64,000 bases of DNA, from NCBI GenBank assembly GCA_026414765.1, contig JAOAIJ010000019.1, positions 116,772 through 180,771 of the forward strand. Reading direction: 5' to 3'. This DNA comes from Clostridia bacterium (GTDB taxonomy: Bacteria; Bacillota; Clostridia; Acetivibrionales; DSM-27016). The notes below the pieces were generated by a model. It was not told the origin of the DNA, did not search any database, and saw only the letters and a list, made by a program, of their open reading frames with translations. Each line of letters begins with the position of its first letter. Position 1 is the stretch's first letter. Of the stretch, positions 25,692 to 35,071 are shown one piece after another. A program made the position numbers and the translations under genes.

Positions 25692-27029
25692 ATGGATATT
25701 AATGCTTTAGGTAGAATTCCGCCCCATAATATACAGGCCGAACAGTCGGTTCTGGGGTCGATGCTTTTGGACAAAGAGGTAATACCAAACGTAACAGAGA
25801 TACTTAAAAGTGAAGATTTTTACAGAGAAGACAATAGGGAAATATTTGATGCTATTCTTGACCTTTTTAACAGAGCTGAGCCTATTGATTTGATTACGGT
25901 ATCTGAACAATTGAAGCTTAGAGGCACATTAGAAAGTGTAGGAGGATTGGAGTATCTTACAAACATAGCTACATCTGTTCCAACCACCACCAATGCCCGT
26001 CACTATGCAAAAATTGTCGAAGAGAAATCAATTCTCAGGAGTCTGATAAGAGCATCGTCAGATATTCTGAATATGGGCTATGAAGCTGCAGAGGAAGTAT
26101 CGTATGTCCTTGACAGAGCTGAAAAGAATATTTTTGATATACTTCAAAAGAGAAACCTGCAGGGATTTGCACCTATTAAGGATGTACTTGTAGATACCTT
26201 TAACAAGCTTGAAGAATTATATAACAGCAAAGGGGTTGTAACAGGTATACCCACAGGTTTCACAGATCTTGACTATAAAACTGCGGGGCTCCACAATTCA
26301 GACCTTGTTCTTATTGCTGCCAGACCTGCCATGGGGAAAACTGCTTTTGTACTGAATATTGCACAGTATGCTGCTGTACATGCAAAGGTACCTGTTGCTA
26401 TTTTCAGTTTGGAAATGTCAAAAGAGCAGCTTGTAAACAGAATGCTTTGCTGTGAAGCGATGGTGGACAGCCAGAGAATGAGAACCGGAAAGCTGGAGGA
26501 TGATGACTGGCAGAAGATTGCACGTGCCCTGGGTCCTCTTTCGGAGGCTCCGATATACATAGACGATACTCCCGGAACTTCAATTATGGAGATACGTGCG
26601 AAATGCAGAAGGCTAAAGCTGGAAAAAAACTTAGGAATGATTGTTATAGACTACCTGCAGCTTATGCAGGGAAGGGGTAAAAACGAGAGCAGGCAGCAGG
26701 AAATTTCTGAGATTTCAAGATCACTTAAGATTTTGGCAAAAGAACTGAGTGTTCCGGTACTTACTCTGTCCCAGTTAAGCCGTGGACCTGAATCAAGAAC
26801 TGATCATAGGCCTATGCTCAGTGATTTGAGAGAATCCGGAGCTATCGAGCAGGACGCAGATATAGTTATGTTCCTCTACAGGGACGACTACTATAATCCT
26901 GAGACAGAAAAGAAAAATATAGCTGAAGTTATACTGGCTAAACACAGAGCTGGCTCTACTGGAACAGTTGAGCTCGTGTGGCTTGGACAATATACCAAGT
27001 TTGCAAACCTGGAAAAGTTCAGGGCATAA
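25692..27029 (+). CDS. dnaB: Replicative DNA helicase
   Basis: The 445-residue protein has a DnaB N-domain (about 10-110, PPHNIQAEQSVLGSMLLD) that binds primase, a linker, and a RecA-like C-domain (about 180-440) with Walker A ARPAMGKTAF, Walker B MIVIDYLQLM, and LSQLSRGPE, DLRESGAIEQDADIV. It is the hexameric 5'-3' helicase at the fork (called DnaC in B. subtilis). ACCGGAGGG precedes the ATG. Confidence 0.98.
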   Translation: MDINALGRIPPHNIQAEQSVLGSMLLDKEVIPNVTEILKSEDFYREDNREIFDAILDLFNRAEPIDLITVSEQLKLRGTLESVGGLEYLTNIATSVPTTTNARHYAKIVEEKSILRSLIRASSDILNMGYEAAEEVSYVLDRAEKNIFDILQKRNLQGFAPIKDVLVDTFNKLEELYNSKGVVTGIPTGFTDLDYKTAGLHNSDLVLIAARPAMGKTAFVLNIAQYAAVHAKVPVAIFSLEMSKEQLVNRMLCCEAMVDSQRMRTGKLEDDDWQKIARALGPLSEAPIYIDDTPGTSIMEIRAKCRRLKLEKNLGMIVIDYLQLMQGRGKNESRQQEISEISRSLKILAKELSVPVLTLSQLSRGPESRTDHRPMLSDLRESGAIEQDADIVMFLYRDDYYNPETEKKNIAEVILAKHRAGSTGTVELVWLGQYTKFANLEKFRA

Positions 27030-27080
27030 AATATTGGATGGATAAAGAGGCAGTAATGCTTAGTTAATCAGTTGGAAATT

Positions 27081-28505
27081 ATGAGTATAGAAAAGAAAGT
27101 TTTGAACACAATCAGAAAATTTAATCTGGTACAGAGTGGCGAGAGTATCATTGTAGGGGTCTCAGGAGGCCCTGATTCGGTATGCCTCCTTCATGTACTC
27201 CATACGCTGATAGGTGAGCTGAATATAAATAATATTTACGCCGTACATATAAACCATATGCTGAGAGGCGATGAATCACGCCTTGATGAGGAATATGTAG
27301 TTGATTTGTGTGAAAAGCTAGGAATAAGGCTGTTTTCCAAATCTTTTGATATTAAAGCTATTTCACGGGGAAAGAGTATATCTATCGAGGAAGCCGGCAG
27401 GGAGGTACGCTATGGTCAATTTGAAGCTGTATCTGCTGAAGTGGGGGCAGAAAAGATTGCAGTAGCGCATAATAGGAATGATCAGGCAGAAACTGTGCTG
27501 ATGCATATTATCAGAGGAGCCGGACTTGAAGGACTCCAGGGTATGGAATTTAGAAGGGGCAGGATTATCAGGCCTCTTATGGAAATAGAACGAAGTGATA
27601 TAGAAAAATATTGTAGTGAGAAAAGGCTAAATCCCAGAACGGACAGCTCAAATCTGAAAAATATATATACAAGGAACAAAGTCCGTCTTGATCTGATTCC
27701 TTTTATTGATAACCTGTTCAAGACTGACATAACCGACAAGCTTGTAAAAGCATCTGTTCTTTTAAGGGATGACAATAATTATATTAATGCGAACGTATCA
27801 AGAATATTTGATCAATGTGTTATCAGCAGGAGCAGGCAGGATATACAACTAGATATTTCTGCAATCAATAGTCAACATCCTGCCATTAAAAAAAGATTGG
27901 TCCGTAATGCTGTCAGAGAAGTAAAAGGAGACCTGAAGGGCATAGAAAATATTCATATAGAGGGCACAATAGCTGTTATTCAATCGGGGAAAACTGGTAT
28001 TGAAATACACCTGCCTTTTAATATACGTGTCAGGAAGTCCTATAACATATTGAGGATATTTCTGCATAATGGGTCTGAGCAGGTTGATACAGCTTTTGAC
28101 AGAAGCTTAAACGTTCCGGGTCAAACAGTTGGAGAAAATCAAGATACTTTCATAAAAGCAGAAATAGAAGAAATGATAAAGGATAAAGACTATAACAAAG
28201 ATGCTCAGTACAGTTTAGCGAAATATTTTGATTATGAAAAGCTAAAAACAGGAATAAGTATAAGGACCCGGAAAGAAGGGGATATTTTCAAACCATATAA
28301 GTCTAATGGTACAAAAAAACTAAAAGAATATTTTATTGATAATAAAATTCCAAAGGAAGAAAGAGCCAGAATTCCAGTTATTGCAAAAGGTAATGAGATA
28401 GTCTGGATTATTGGGCATAAAATAAGTGATAAATTTAAAGTAACTGAAAATACTAAAAGTATATTAAAATTAGAATATATAAAACTAAGTGAGGAGAATA
28501 CATAA
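27081..28505 (+). CDS. tilS: tRNA(Ile)-lysidine synthase
   Basis: The enzyme uses ATP and lysine to convert C34 of the CAU tRNA-Ile into lysidine. The PP-loop SGGPDSV lies at about 28-34, HINHMLRGDES and HNRNDQAETVLM follow, and the C-terminal TilS domains (about 370-470) carry GDIFKPYKSNGTKKLKEYFID. The ribosome-binding site is weak; ATG 27081 is preferred over a TTG at 27072. The stop overlaps the hpt start (TAATG), as in many Firmicutes. Length 474 is normal. Confidence 0.95.
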   Translation: MSIEKKVLNTIRKFNLVQSGESIIVGVSGGPDSVCLLHVLHTLIGELNINNIYAVHINHMLRGDESRLDEEYVVDLCEKLGIRLFSKSFDIKAISRGKSISIEEAGREVRYGQFEAVSAEVGAEKIAVAHNRNDQAETVLMHIIRGAGLEGLQGMEFRRGRIIRPLMEIERSDIEKYCSEKRLNPRTDSSNLKNIYTRNKVRLDLIPFIDNLFKTDITDKLVKASVLLRDDNNYINANVSRIFDQCVISRSRQDIQLDISAINSQHPAIKKRLVRNAVREVKGDLKGIENIHIEGTIAVIQSGKTGIEIHLPFNIRVRKSYNILRIFLHNGSEQVDTAFDRSLNVPGQTVGENQDTFIKAEIEEMIKDKDYNKDAQYSLAKYFDYEKLKTGISIRTRKEGDIFKPYKSNGTKKLKEYFIDNKIPKEERARIPVIAKGNEIVWIIGHKISDKFKVTENTKSILKLEYIKLSEENT

Positions 28506-29041
28506 TGGAAGGTATAAAAGGTGTTTTGGTAAGCAGGGAAGCTCTAAATCAAAAAATCAAAGAACTGGGACAGAAGATTTCGCAGGACTATGAAGGTAAG
28601 GATTTGGTTTTAGTCGGCGTTTTAAAGGGTGGTTTTGTTTTTTTAGCGGATTTAATGAGAGAAATAACTATTCCTGTTGATATGGATTTTATATCTGTTT
28701 CAAGCTACGGAAATTCAACCAGGTCGTCAGGAGTGGTAAGAATTATAAAGGACATAGATATAAATATTACAAACAAGCATGTGCTGATTGTTGAAGATCT
28801 TGTTGATACAGGACTTACGCTTAAACACCTGAAGGAGCTGCTGAATACCAGAGGGCCTCTGAGTGTAAAAATATGTACTGCTCTTGATAAGCCTTCGAGA
28901 AGAAAAGTTGAAATAGATGTTGATTATGAAGGTATAGTAATTCCTGATGAGTTTGTTGTGGGTTATGGGTTGGATTGTGCAGGTAAGTACAGGAATCTCC
29001 CTGAGGTGTGCACATTAGATCCTAACATGTTTAAGAAATAA
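28505..29041 (+). CDS. hpt: Hypoxanthine phosphoribosyltransferase
   Basis: The 178-residue enzyme salvages hypoxanthine or guanine with PRPP. The PRPP motif is VLIVEDLVDTG near residues 96-106, with KGGFVFLADL upstream and FVVGYGLD downstream. It overlaps tilS by one base and precedes ftsH, the usual Firmicute order. Confidence 0.97.
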   Translation: MEGIKGVLVSREALNQKIKELGQKISQDYEGKDLVLVGVLKGGFVFLADLMREITIPVDMDFISVSSYGNSTRSSGVVRIIKDIDINITNKHVLIVEDLVDTGLTLKHLKELLNTRGPLSVKICTALDKPSRRKVEIDVDYEGIVIPDEFVVGYGLDCAGKYRNLPEVCTLDPNMFKK

Positions 29042-29358
29042 TGTCTGAAATGCTTGTATTTATAGCATGTAAATTTTATTTTACTTTGGGATTTATTGTG
29101 TTTTAATTACGTTTATGTTAATATTATATAAATAAATTACGGGTTGGGAATATATAATTTAATATGAAAGCCTTGGTAAATTGTTTCAGACTTTTTGATG
29201 AACCGGGCCAAATGAGTTCATATACCGCTTTGGCAGAATCTTAGTATAAATGAACTTCTATACCGGTTTATTACTATGATAATACTAAAAAATAAAATAC
29301 CACGGATTTCTGTATGAGCCATACTATAGTAATAACTTCTAAATGAGGAGGGAGCTAT
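29042..29358. other. AT-rich leader region of ftsH
   Basis: About 317 bases without a gene. TATAAT at 29153-29158 could be a -10 box, but no -35 is found at the right distance. The ATACCG motif occurs twice (about 29221 and 29260). No known RNA element is recognised. Confidence 0.3.
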
Positions 29359-31176
29359 TTGAAATATTTCAAGGGATTAAGCTTTTATATAGTACTTTTC
29401 GTAATCATAATCTTTATTCTAATGGTGCTTCAAGGCGGCGGCGGTCCTACTGTTATGAAGTATTCCGAGCTGCTGAACGAGATTCAGAGCGGTAATGTAA
29501 ATAGTATAGAATTACAGGGCGATAAAGCCACGGTTACACTTAATAAGCCACCTGCAGGCAATGCCGGAAACAAATTTACAGTTTATGTTTCTTCGGTCGA
29601 TAGATTTACGGATCTTGTTACAAATTCTATTACTGCGGGTAAAGTTAAGAGCTTCCAGTTTCAGCCTCCACCATCACCACCTTGGTGGGTAGCGATACTT
29701 CCTACCATAGGATTAATAGTGATATTTGTACTGTTCTGGGTGTTTTTCCTACAGCAGTCCCAGGGCGGTGGCGGAAACAGGGTAATGTCATTCGGGAAAA
29801 GCAGAGCTAAAATGAGTACCGATGACAAGAAGAAAGTGACATTTGAAGATGTAGCCGGTGCTGATGAGGAAAAGGAAGAGCTGAAGGAAATAGTAGAATT
29901 TTTGAAACAACCTAAGAAATTTGTTGAATTAGGGGCGAGAATACCAAAGGGTGTACTCCTGGTGGGACCTCCGGGTACCGGTAAAACACTGCTTGCAAAG
30001 GCTGTTTCAGGAGAAGCTGGAGTGCCGTTTTTCAGTATAAGCGGATCTGATTTTGTGGAAATGTTTGTTGGTGTCGGTGCATCCCGTGTAAGAGACTTGT
30101 TTGATCAGGCAAAGAAGAATTCACCGTGTATAATTTTTATCGACGAAATCGACGCTGTCGGCAGACATAGGGGCGCAGGTCTGGGAGGCGGACATGACGA
30201 GCGTGAACAGACTCTAAACCAGCTGCTTGTTGAAATGGATGGTTTTGGCGTTAATGAGGGAGTTATAATACTGGCTGCTACAAACAGGCCTGATATACTT
30301 GATCCTGCACTTTTGAGACCCGGAAGATTCGACAGACGGGTTGTAGTAGGATTACCAGATATAAAGGGAAGAGAACATATACTAAAGGTGCATGCAAGAG
30401 GTAAGCCTTTAGGATCCGATGTACGACTTGATGATCTGGCAAAAACTACCCCGGGCTTTACCGGTGCTGACCTGGAAAACCTTTTGAATGAAGCCGCCCT
30501 ACTGGCTGCAAGGAATAATAAGAAGCAGATAGGTATGGAAGAGATAAAAGAAGCATCTTTTAAAGTTGTTATGGGACCTGAAAAGAAGAGCAGGGTAATG
30601 AGTGAAAAAGAAAAGAAACTTACAGCTTATCATGAAGCAGGTCATGCACTGGCTGTAAAGATTATTTCCACGACTGACAAGGTAGACAGGATTTCGATTA
30701 TCCCTGCAGGAATGGCAGGCGGATATACTGCCTATAAACCTGAGGAGGATAAGAGCTATCATACAAAATCTCAACTTCTTGAGCGTATAATAGTGGCACT
30801 TGGGGGAAGAGCTGCAGAACAGATAGTTCTTGGAGAAATAAGTACAGGTGCGGGCAGTGACTTGAAGACTGCTAATGGTGTTGCGAGAAGCATGATAACC
30901 AAATATGGTATGAGTGATAAGCTTGGAAATCTCATATTCGGTAATGAAAATGATGAAGTCTTTATCGGCCGTGACCTGGCACAGGCCAGAAATTACAGTG
31001 AGGAAGTAGCAGCAACTATAGACAGGGAAGTGAAGAGCATTATAGATGAATGCTACGATAAGACCATCAAAATGCTTCAGGATAACATCAATAAGCTTCA
31101 TAAAGTGGCAGAAGCGCTCCTTGAGAAAGAGAAACTTGAGGGAGCCGAATTTGAAGAAATCATTGCAAGTGCATAA
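29359..31176 (+). CDS. ftsH: ATP-dependent zinc metalloprotease FtsH
   Basis: The 605-residue hexameric membrane protease degrades unassembled membrane proteins and regulators. A membrane helix lies at about 6-25, an external domain at about 30-105, a second helix at about 112-133, the AAA domain has Walker A GPPGTGKT near 203 and FIDEID, and the protease domain has zinc motif HEAGH at 425-429. The start is TTG 29359 with GAGGAGGGA seven to nine bases upstream. The C-terminal tail is short. Confidence 0.98.
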   Translation: MKYFKGLSFYIVLFVIIIFILMVLQGGGGPTVMKYSELLNEIQSGNVNSIELQGDKATVTLNKPPAGNAGNKFTVYVSSVDRFTDLVTNSITAGKVKSFQFQPPPSPPWWVAILPTIGLIVIFVLFWVFFLQQSQGGGGNRVMSFGKSRAKMSTDDKKKVTFEDVAGADEEKEELKEIVEFLKQPKKFVELGARIPKGVLLVGPPGTGKTLLAKAVSGEAGVPFFSISGSDFVEMFVGVGASRVRDLFDQAKKNSPCIIFIDEIDAVGRHRGAGLGGGHDEREQTLNQLLVEMDGFGVNEGVIILAATNRPDILDPALLRPGRFDRRVVVGLPDIKGREHILKVHARGKPLGSDVRLDDLAKTTPGFTGADLENLLNEAALLAARNNKKQIGMEEIKEASFKVVMGPEKKSRVMSEKEKKLTAYHEAGHALAVKIISTTDKVDRISIIPAGMAGGYTAYKPEEDKSYHTKSQLLERIIVALGGRAAEQIVLGEISTGAGSDLKTANGVARSMITKYGMSDKLGNLIFGNENDEVFIGRDLAQARNYSEEVAATIDREVKSIIDECYDKTIKMLQDNINKLHKVAEALLEKEKLEGAEFEEIIASA

Positions 31177-31239
31177 GTAATTACTTTTAGGAGAGGGAAT
31201 AAAAACCTTCTCCTATTATATTTGTTGTAGGAGGTTATT

Positions 31240-31638
31240 ATGGACAAATTTGGCTTGGATATAGGCTTGAAAGCTTCTATAGATATGAAGGTATCCGGAA
31301 AAGATACGGCACAAGCGGTAGGAAGCGGTGGTATAGACGTGTTTTCAACCCCGACTATGATAGCATTGATGGAAAAAGCGGCTCTTTCGGCAGTAGAACC
31401 GCACTTGCCTGCAGGCTATGCAACAGTCGGTACAATGGTAAATATAAAGCATATAGCAGCGACTCCTGTAGAAATGGAAGTAAATGCAGTCGCTGAACTT
31501 ATTGCTGTGGATGACAAGAAGTTGACTTTCAAAATAGAAGCTTATGATAGTATGGAAAAAATAGGTGAAGGTTTGCATGAAAGGTATATAGTAAATACTG
31601 AAAAATTCAGGGATAAGGTATATAGCAAAGGTAAGTAA
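31240..31638 (+). CDS. Hotdog-fold thioesterase, FlK-like
   Basis: The 132-residue protein has the hotdog fold of the fluoroacetyl-CoA thioesterase group: VGSGGIDVFSTPTMIALMEKAAL, where Thr and Glu of the helix are the usual catalytic residues, then YATVGTMVNIKHIAATPVEMEVNAVAEL and IGEGLHERYIV. It probably hydrolyses a small acyl-CoA; the substrate is unknown, and the family name does not imply fluoroacetate. GTAGGAGG precedes the ATG. It follows ftsH by 63 bases. Confidence 0.85.
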   Translation: MDKFGLDIGLKASIDMKVSGKDTAQAVGSGGIDVFSTPTMIALMEKAALSAVEPHLPAGYATVGTMVNIKHIAATPVEMEVNAVAELIAVDDKKLTFKIEAYDSMEKIGEGLHERYIVNTEKFRDKVYSKGK

Positions 31639-31774
31639 GTAGCGGAAATGGCCGAATGGGAAATTATGACGGATCACTGCCTATTTTGCGAGATTTTAGA
31701 GTGATTAATTTGTAATAAAGTGGGAAATTATTCTATATATTCTTGACGGATATATGTATATATGTTAAAGTGTG

Positions 31775-31780
31775 TATAAT
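31775..31780 (+). promoter_or_regulatory. -10 box of the metK transcript
   Basis: TATAAT about 20 bases before the riboswitch; TTGACG at 31743 is too far (26 bases) to be an ideal -35. Confidence 0.4.
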
Positions 31781-31800
31781 AAATGAATATGTTGTTGACC

Positions 31801-31901
31801 TTATCAAGAGAGGTGGAGGGACTGAGCCCTATGAAACCCGGCAACCGGCTTAAATGCAGCGGTGCCAATTCCTGCAAGGTGTAATTGCCTTGATAGATGA
31901 G
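31801..31901 (+). promoter_or_regulatory. SAM-I (S-box) riboswitch
   Basis: TTATCAAGAGAGGTGGAGGGACTG opens the aptamer (P1 and kink-turn core), GATGAAACCCGGCAACC-like GCCCTATGAAACCCGGCAACC gives the SAM-pocket and pseudoknot region, and GGTGCCAATTCCTGCA with CCTTGATAGATG closes P3/P4 and P1. The following hairpin at 31915 is the off-state terminator. High SAM should stop transcription of metK. Confidence 0.96.
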
Positions 31902-31914
31902 GAGAAGGATTAGC

Positions 31915-31939
31915 CCTCTTCCTCAGGAAGAGGTTTTTT
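31915..31939 (+). terminator. Riboswitch-controlled terminator before metK
   Basis: CCTCTTCC (31915-31922) pairs with GGAAGAGG (31926-31933) and is followed by TTTTTT, directly downstream of the SAM aptamer. Confidence 0.93.
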
Positions 31940-31979
31940 ATTGTCCAGAAAAGTATTATTTGATAGGAGGAAATTAATT

Positions 31980-33173
31980 ATGCCAAGAAGACTATTTACT
32001 TCAGAATCAGTTACGGAGGGGCATCCGGATAAAATCTGCGACCAGATCTCTGATGCAGTTTTAGATGCTATCTTTGCACAAGACCCCATGGCAAGGGTTG
32101 CTTGTGAAACTTCAGTGACAACAGGTATGGTGCTTGTAATGGGTGAAATTACTACCAACTGTTATGTCGACATCCCAGGTGTAGTAAGAAAAACTATAAA
32201 GGAAATTGGCTATGATAGAGCTAAGTATGGCTTTGACGGAGAAACTTGTGCAGTTTTAACATCTATTGATGGTCAATCCCCTGATATTGCCATGGGTGTG
32301 GATAAGGCTCTTGAAGCAAAAACCGGTGAAATGACTGATGCACAAATTGATGCAATAGGAGCAGGCGATCAGGGTATGATGTTTGGTTTTGCTTGTGACG
32401 AAACTCCAGAGTTGATGCCCATGCCTATAGCATTGGCACACAAGCTTGCTAAGAGACTTACAGACATCAGAAAAAACGGTACACTGAATTATCTCAGACC
32501 TGACGGTAAGTCACAGGTTACTGTAGAGTATGACGGGGACAAGCCTGTCAGAATCGATACAGTTGTAATTTCAACTCAGCACAGTCCTGACGTTGACCAT
32601 GATACAATAGAAAAAGATATACTTGAATATGTTATAAAGCCAACAATACCTGCAAATCTTTTGGATAGTAATACAAAATACTTTATAAACCCTACAGGCA
32701 GATTTGTTGTGGGGGGACCGCAGGGTGACTCGGGACTTACGGGCAGAAAGATAATCGTTGACACTTATGGCGGATATGCAAGGCATGGCGGCGGTGCTTT
32801 TTCCGGAAAAGATCCCACTAAGGTTGACCGTTCGGCTGCATATGCTGCGCGTTATGTAGCGAAAAATATTGTAGCTGCGGGATTGGCAAGAAAATGCGAA
32901 GTACAGCTTGCTTACGCTATCGGTGTTGCAAGGCCTGTATCGATCCTGATTGATACTTACGGCACAGGCACACTTCCTGAAGAAAAGCTTGTTCAGCTGG
33001 TACAAAAGCATTTTGACTTAAGACCGGCGGGAATAATAAAATCTCTTGATCTAAGAAGGCCGATTTACAAGCAGACAGCAGCTTATGGGCATATGGGAAG
33101 AACTGATATAGACTTATCGTGGGAAAGAACAGATAAAGCAGATACACTCAGAAAAGAAGCAGCAGAGATGTAA
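31980..33173 (+). CDS. metK: S-adenosylmethionine synthetase
   Basis: The 397-residue enzyme makes SAM from Met and ATP. Motifs are [53 protein letters not shown] and [23 protein letters not shown]. The ATG at 31980 follows TAGGAGG by nine bases; the in-frame ATG at 31941 lies inside the terminator region and is rejected. It is controlled by the SAM-I riboswitch. SAM supply also matters for the six SAM-dependent enzymes of the island at 46.6-63.1 kb. Confidence 0.98.
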   Translation: MPRRLFTSESVTEGHPDKICDQISDAVLDAIFAQDPMARVACETSVTTGMVLVMGEITTNCYVDIPGVVRKTIKEIGYDRAKYGFDGETCAVLTSIDGQSPDIAMGVDKALEAKTGEMTDAQIDAIGAGDQGMMFGFACDETPELMPMPIALAHKLAKRLTDIRKNGTLNYLRPDGKSQVTVEYDGDKPVRIDTVVISTQHSPDVDHDTIEKDILEYVIKPTIPANLLDSNTKYFINPTGRFVVGGPQGDSGLTGRKIIVDTYGGYARHGGGAFSGKDPTKVDRSAAYAARYVAKNIVAAGLARKCEVQLAYAIGVARPVSILIDTYGTGTLPEEKLVQLVQKHFDLRPAGIIKSLDLRRPIYKQTAAYGHMGRTDIDLSWERTDKADTLRKEAAEM

Positions 33174-33197
33174 TGCGAAATATTATTTATTAACAGC

Positions 33198-33222
33198 CAA
33201 AGGCCGGGATTCCCGGCCTTTG
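33198..33222 (+). terminator. Hairpin after metK
   Basis: CAAAGGCCGGG pairs with CCCGGCCTTTG around a three-base loop. The stem is strong but lacks a clear T tract. Confidence 0.5.
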
Positions 33223-33276
33223 AAATTGCTTCCGTACGGAATAACGAATTATGCTTGATAAATTTTATTCCTGGAA

Positions 33277-34332
33277 CTAGCTCAAAATATCAATTATAAA
33301 TATGTCCAGATTTTTCATCAGATCTATTATGTAAGGCTCCAGTACGGGAGGACCTTCTTTTCGTGCTATAACCATTACTTTAGGACGGATGGACATATTT
33401 TTGTTTGCCTCAATCACACTGCCTATTTCACCACTGTTTAGTATTACTATGGATCCTTCAGGGTATATGGCTATATTCTTAATAAAAACCGATGCCACAT
33501 CAGGGTCTATCAATGTTGAAGAGTTGCCGAGAATATATTCAGCAGCCTCATGAGGCAAATCTCTTTTTCTGTACACCCTGTCAGCTGTAAGTGCATCATA
33601 TATATCAGAAGCAGTAACAATTCTTGAAAATTTATCTATTTGGAAATTGGCCAAGCCTATTGGATATCCTGTCCCATCCCATTTTTCATGGTGCTGGCAT
33701 GCGATGTTCGCTATACGTTTGCCCAGACCCGGGGTATTATTGATTATTTCGTGACCGTAGACAGTATGAAGTTTTATTATATGGAACTCATCATCTGTAA
33801 GTTTTCCCGGTTTCATCAATATTTCCAAAGGAACCTTACACTTTCCTATATCATGCAGAACAGCACCAATACCTAACTCTGTAAGGTCATCCTGCGAGAG
33901 ACCCAGGTTTTTCCCGGTTATCAAGGAGTAAATGCAGACATCGACGCTGTGCAAAAATGTATAGTTGTCAATATCTCGTATACCGGTCAGCTGCATAAAA
34001 ACTGATTCATTATTTATTACTTTGTGAACTATTTCAGTAACGGTGTTTTTCACTGCCGGGACATCTATATCTTTTCCGTCACGGACTGAGGTAAGTACGG
34101 ATTTGATGGTACCAAAAGCTTCAGAGTAAACCTTTTCTTCGCTGATTTCTGATAAGGGAACTTCTTCACCTTCTACAACATACACACATGGAATATTAAA
34201 CAACTCCAGCTTCCTGATATATCTCGGCTTTATTACAAAACCTGATAATAGGAGGAGTTTTCCATCATTTAAGTAGACGTCCTTTGCCAGTTTCATGCCA
34301 GGTTTCAAATCAGCTACCGAAATCTTTTTCAC
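33277..34332 (-). CDS. HD-GYP domain protein, probable c-di-GMP phosphodiesterase
   Basis: The 351-residue protein begins with a DUF3391-like region (ISVADLKPGMKLAKDVYL). The HD-GYP domain (about 120-290) carries HSVDVCIYS, the HD pair in VLHDIGKCKVP, HTVYGHEII, CQHHEKWDGTGYP with the GYP-type triad, and TASDIYDALTADRVYRK. All metal ligands of active HD-GYP enzymes seem present. The last 70 residues are a small beta-rich domain. It is soluble and has no receiver domain. It may help link motility and surface life, given the flagellar genes nearby; that is inference. Confidence 0.9.
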   Translation of the reverse strand: MKKISVADLKPGMKLAKDVYLNDGKLLLLSGFVIKPRYIRKLELFNIPCVYVVEGEEVPLSEISEEKVYSEAFGTIKSVLTSVRDGKDIDVPAVKNTVTEIVHKVINNESVFMQLTGIRDIDNYTFLHSVDVCIYSLITGKNLGLSQDDLTELGIGAVLHDIGKCKVPLEILMKPGKLTDDEFHIIKLHTVYGHEIINNTPGLGKRIANIACQHHEKWDGTGYPIGLANFQIDKFSRIVTASDIYDALTADRVYRKRDLPHEAAEYILGNSSTLIDPDVASVFIKNIAIYPEGSIVILNSGEIGSVIEANKNMSIRPKVMVIARKEGPPVLEPYIIDLMKNLDIFIIDILS

Positions 34333-34558
34333 TATTGTTCACCCCATAGTTATATATTCTATCTTTATCTACAAAATCCTGCATAAATATGGCAAATAAT
34401 GATATTATTTTGTATAATTTTGTATTATTTTTATATGGATTGATATAAACCGATACTGTAACAGATAATACCCTTGATTCATAGGATGTTTATACAGCAA
34501 TAAAAATGGAGGATGGTGCGGCAACTATAAATATATGATCTAGGGAGTGATACCCATT

Positions 34559-34942
34559 ATGTCCAAAATATTGTTCGATATTTTTACATATCTCTTGGCG
34601 GCGTACGGTTTGATATATCTGACTATCAGTGTAATAAATTCCATACGTCAAAGGCTAGGCAGTGAGAGTACCAGAGTGAAGATGGTTTTACTAATTAAAA
34701 ATCAGGAAAGAACTATTGAGGGTATTATAAGAAACATTTTTACAGGCGATGTACTAAGGAAAGTAATGTCAAACGAAAAGCTTATTGTACTTGATATGGG
34801 ATCAAGCGACAGTACTGTGGATATTTTAAGGAAGCTTAAGGATGATTATGGTTTTTTTGATATTATAGGAGAAAATGAAAAATTCATGTTGTTTTCTAAA
34901 TTCAATAGTGACGAAGCAGGGGTGAAAAGCAAAGTTAATTAG
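34559..34942 (+). CDS. Small membrane-anchored protein with a glycosyltransferase-like segment
   Basis: The 127-residue protein has one N-terminal membrane helix (about 4-26), then a Rossmann-like stretch: KMVLLIKNQERTIEGIIRNIF resembles the start of family-2 glycosyltransferases and KLIVLDMGSSDSTVDILRKL their DxGS-T-D motif. The rest of such an enzyme is absent, so it is either a short relative or a remnant. ATG 34559 follows AGGGAG; an in-frame GTG at 34547 overlaps that site. It lies between the HD-GYP gene and recD2, with no clear partner. Confidence 0.6.
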   Translation: MSKILFDIFTYLLAAYGLIYLTISVINSIRQRLGSESTRVKMVLLIKNQERTIEGIIRNIFTGDVLRKVMSNEKLIVLDMGSSDSTVDILRKLKDDYGFFDIIGENEKFMLFSKFNSDEAGVKSKVN

Positions 34943-35004
34943 TATATTGGGCACAGCTAAAATATGTTAGAGTTAGAATCCGCAAACACCTCCTATGTTA
35001 GCCT

Positions 35005-35051
35005 TTTACTAGCCGTTAAAATTAGTATATAATAAATATAGTGCGCACTAT
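35005..35051 (+). promoter_or_regulatory. recD2 promoter with a 14-bp palindrome at the start site
   Basis: TTTACT (35005-35010), a 17-base spacer and TATAAT (35028-35033). The perfect palindrome ATAGTGCGCACTAT (35038-35051) covers the predicted start, as an operator would. Confidence 0.55.
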
Positions 35052-35071
35052 GTACATCATGGAGGGTATGT

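Noticed and set aside
30499..31101. 200-residue open frame on the minus strand inside ftsH
   Set aside because: It is antisense to the conserved protease domain of ftsH, has no ribosome-binding site, and has a low-quality Cys/Phe-rich composition typical of shadow frames.
34333..34546. Possible c-di-GMP riboswitch next to the HD-GYP gene
   Set aside because: The conserved core sequences of the GEMM aptamer are not present.
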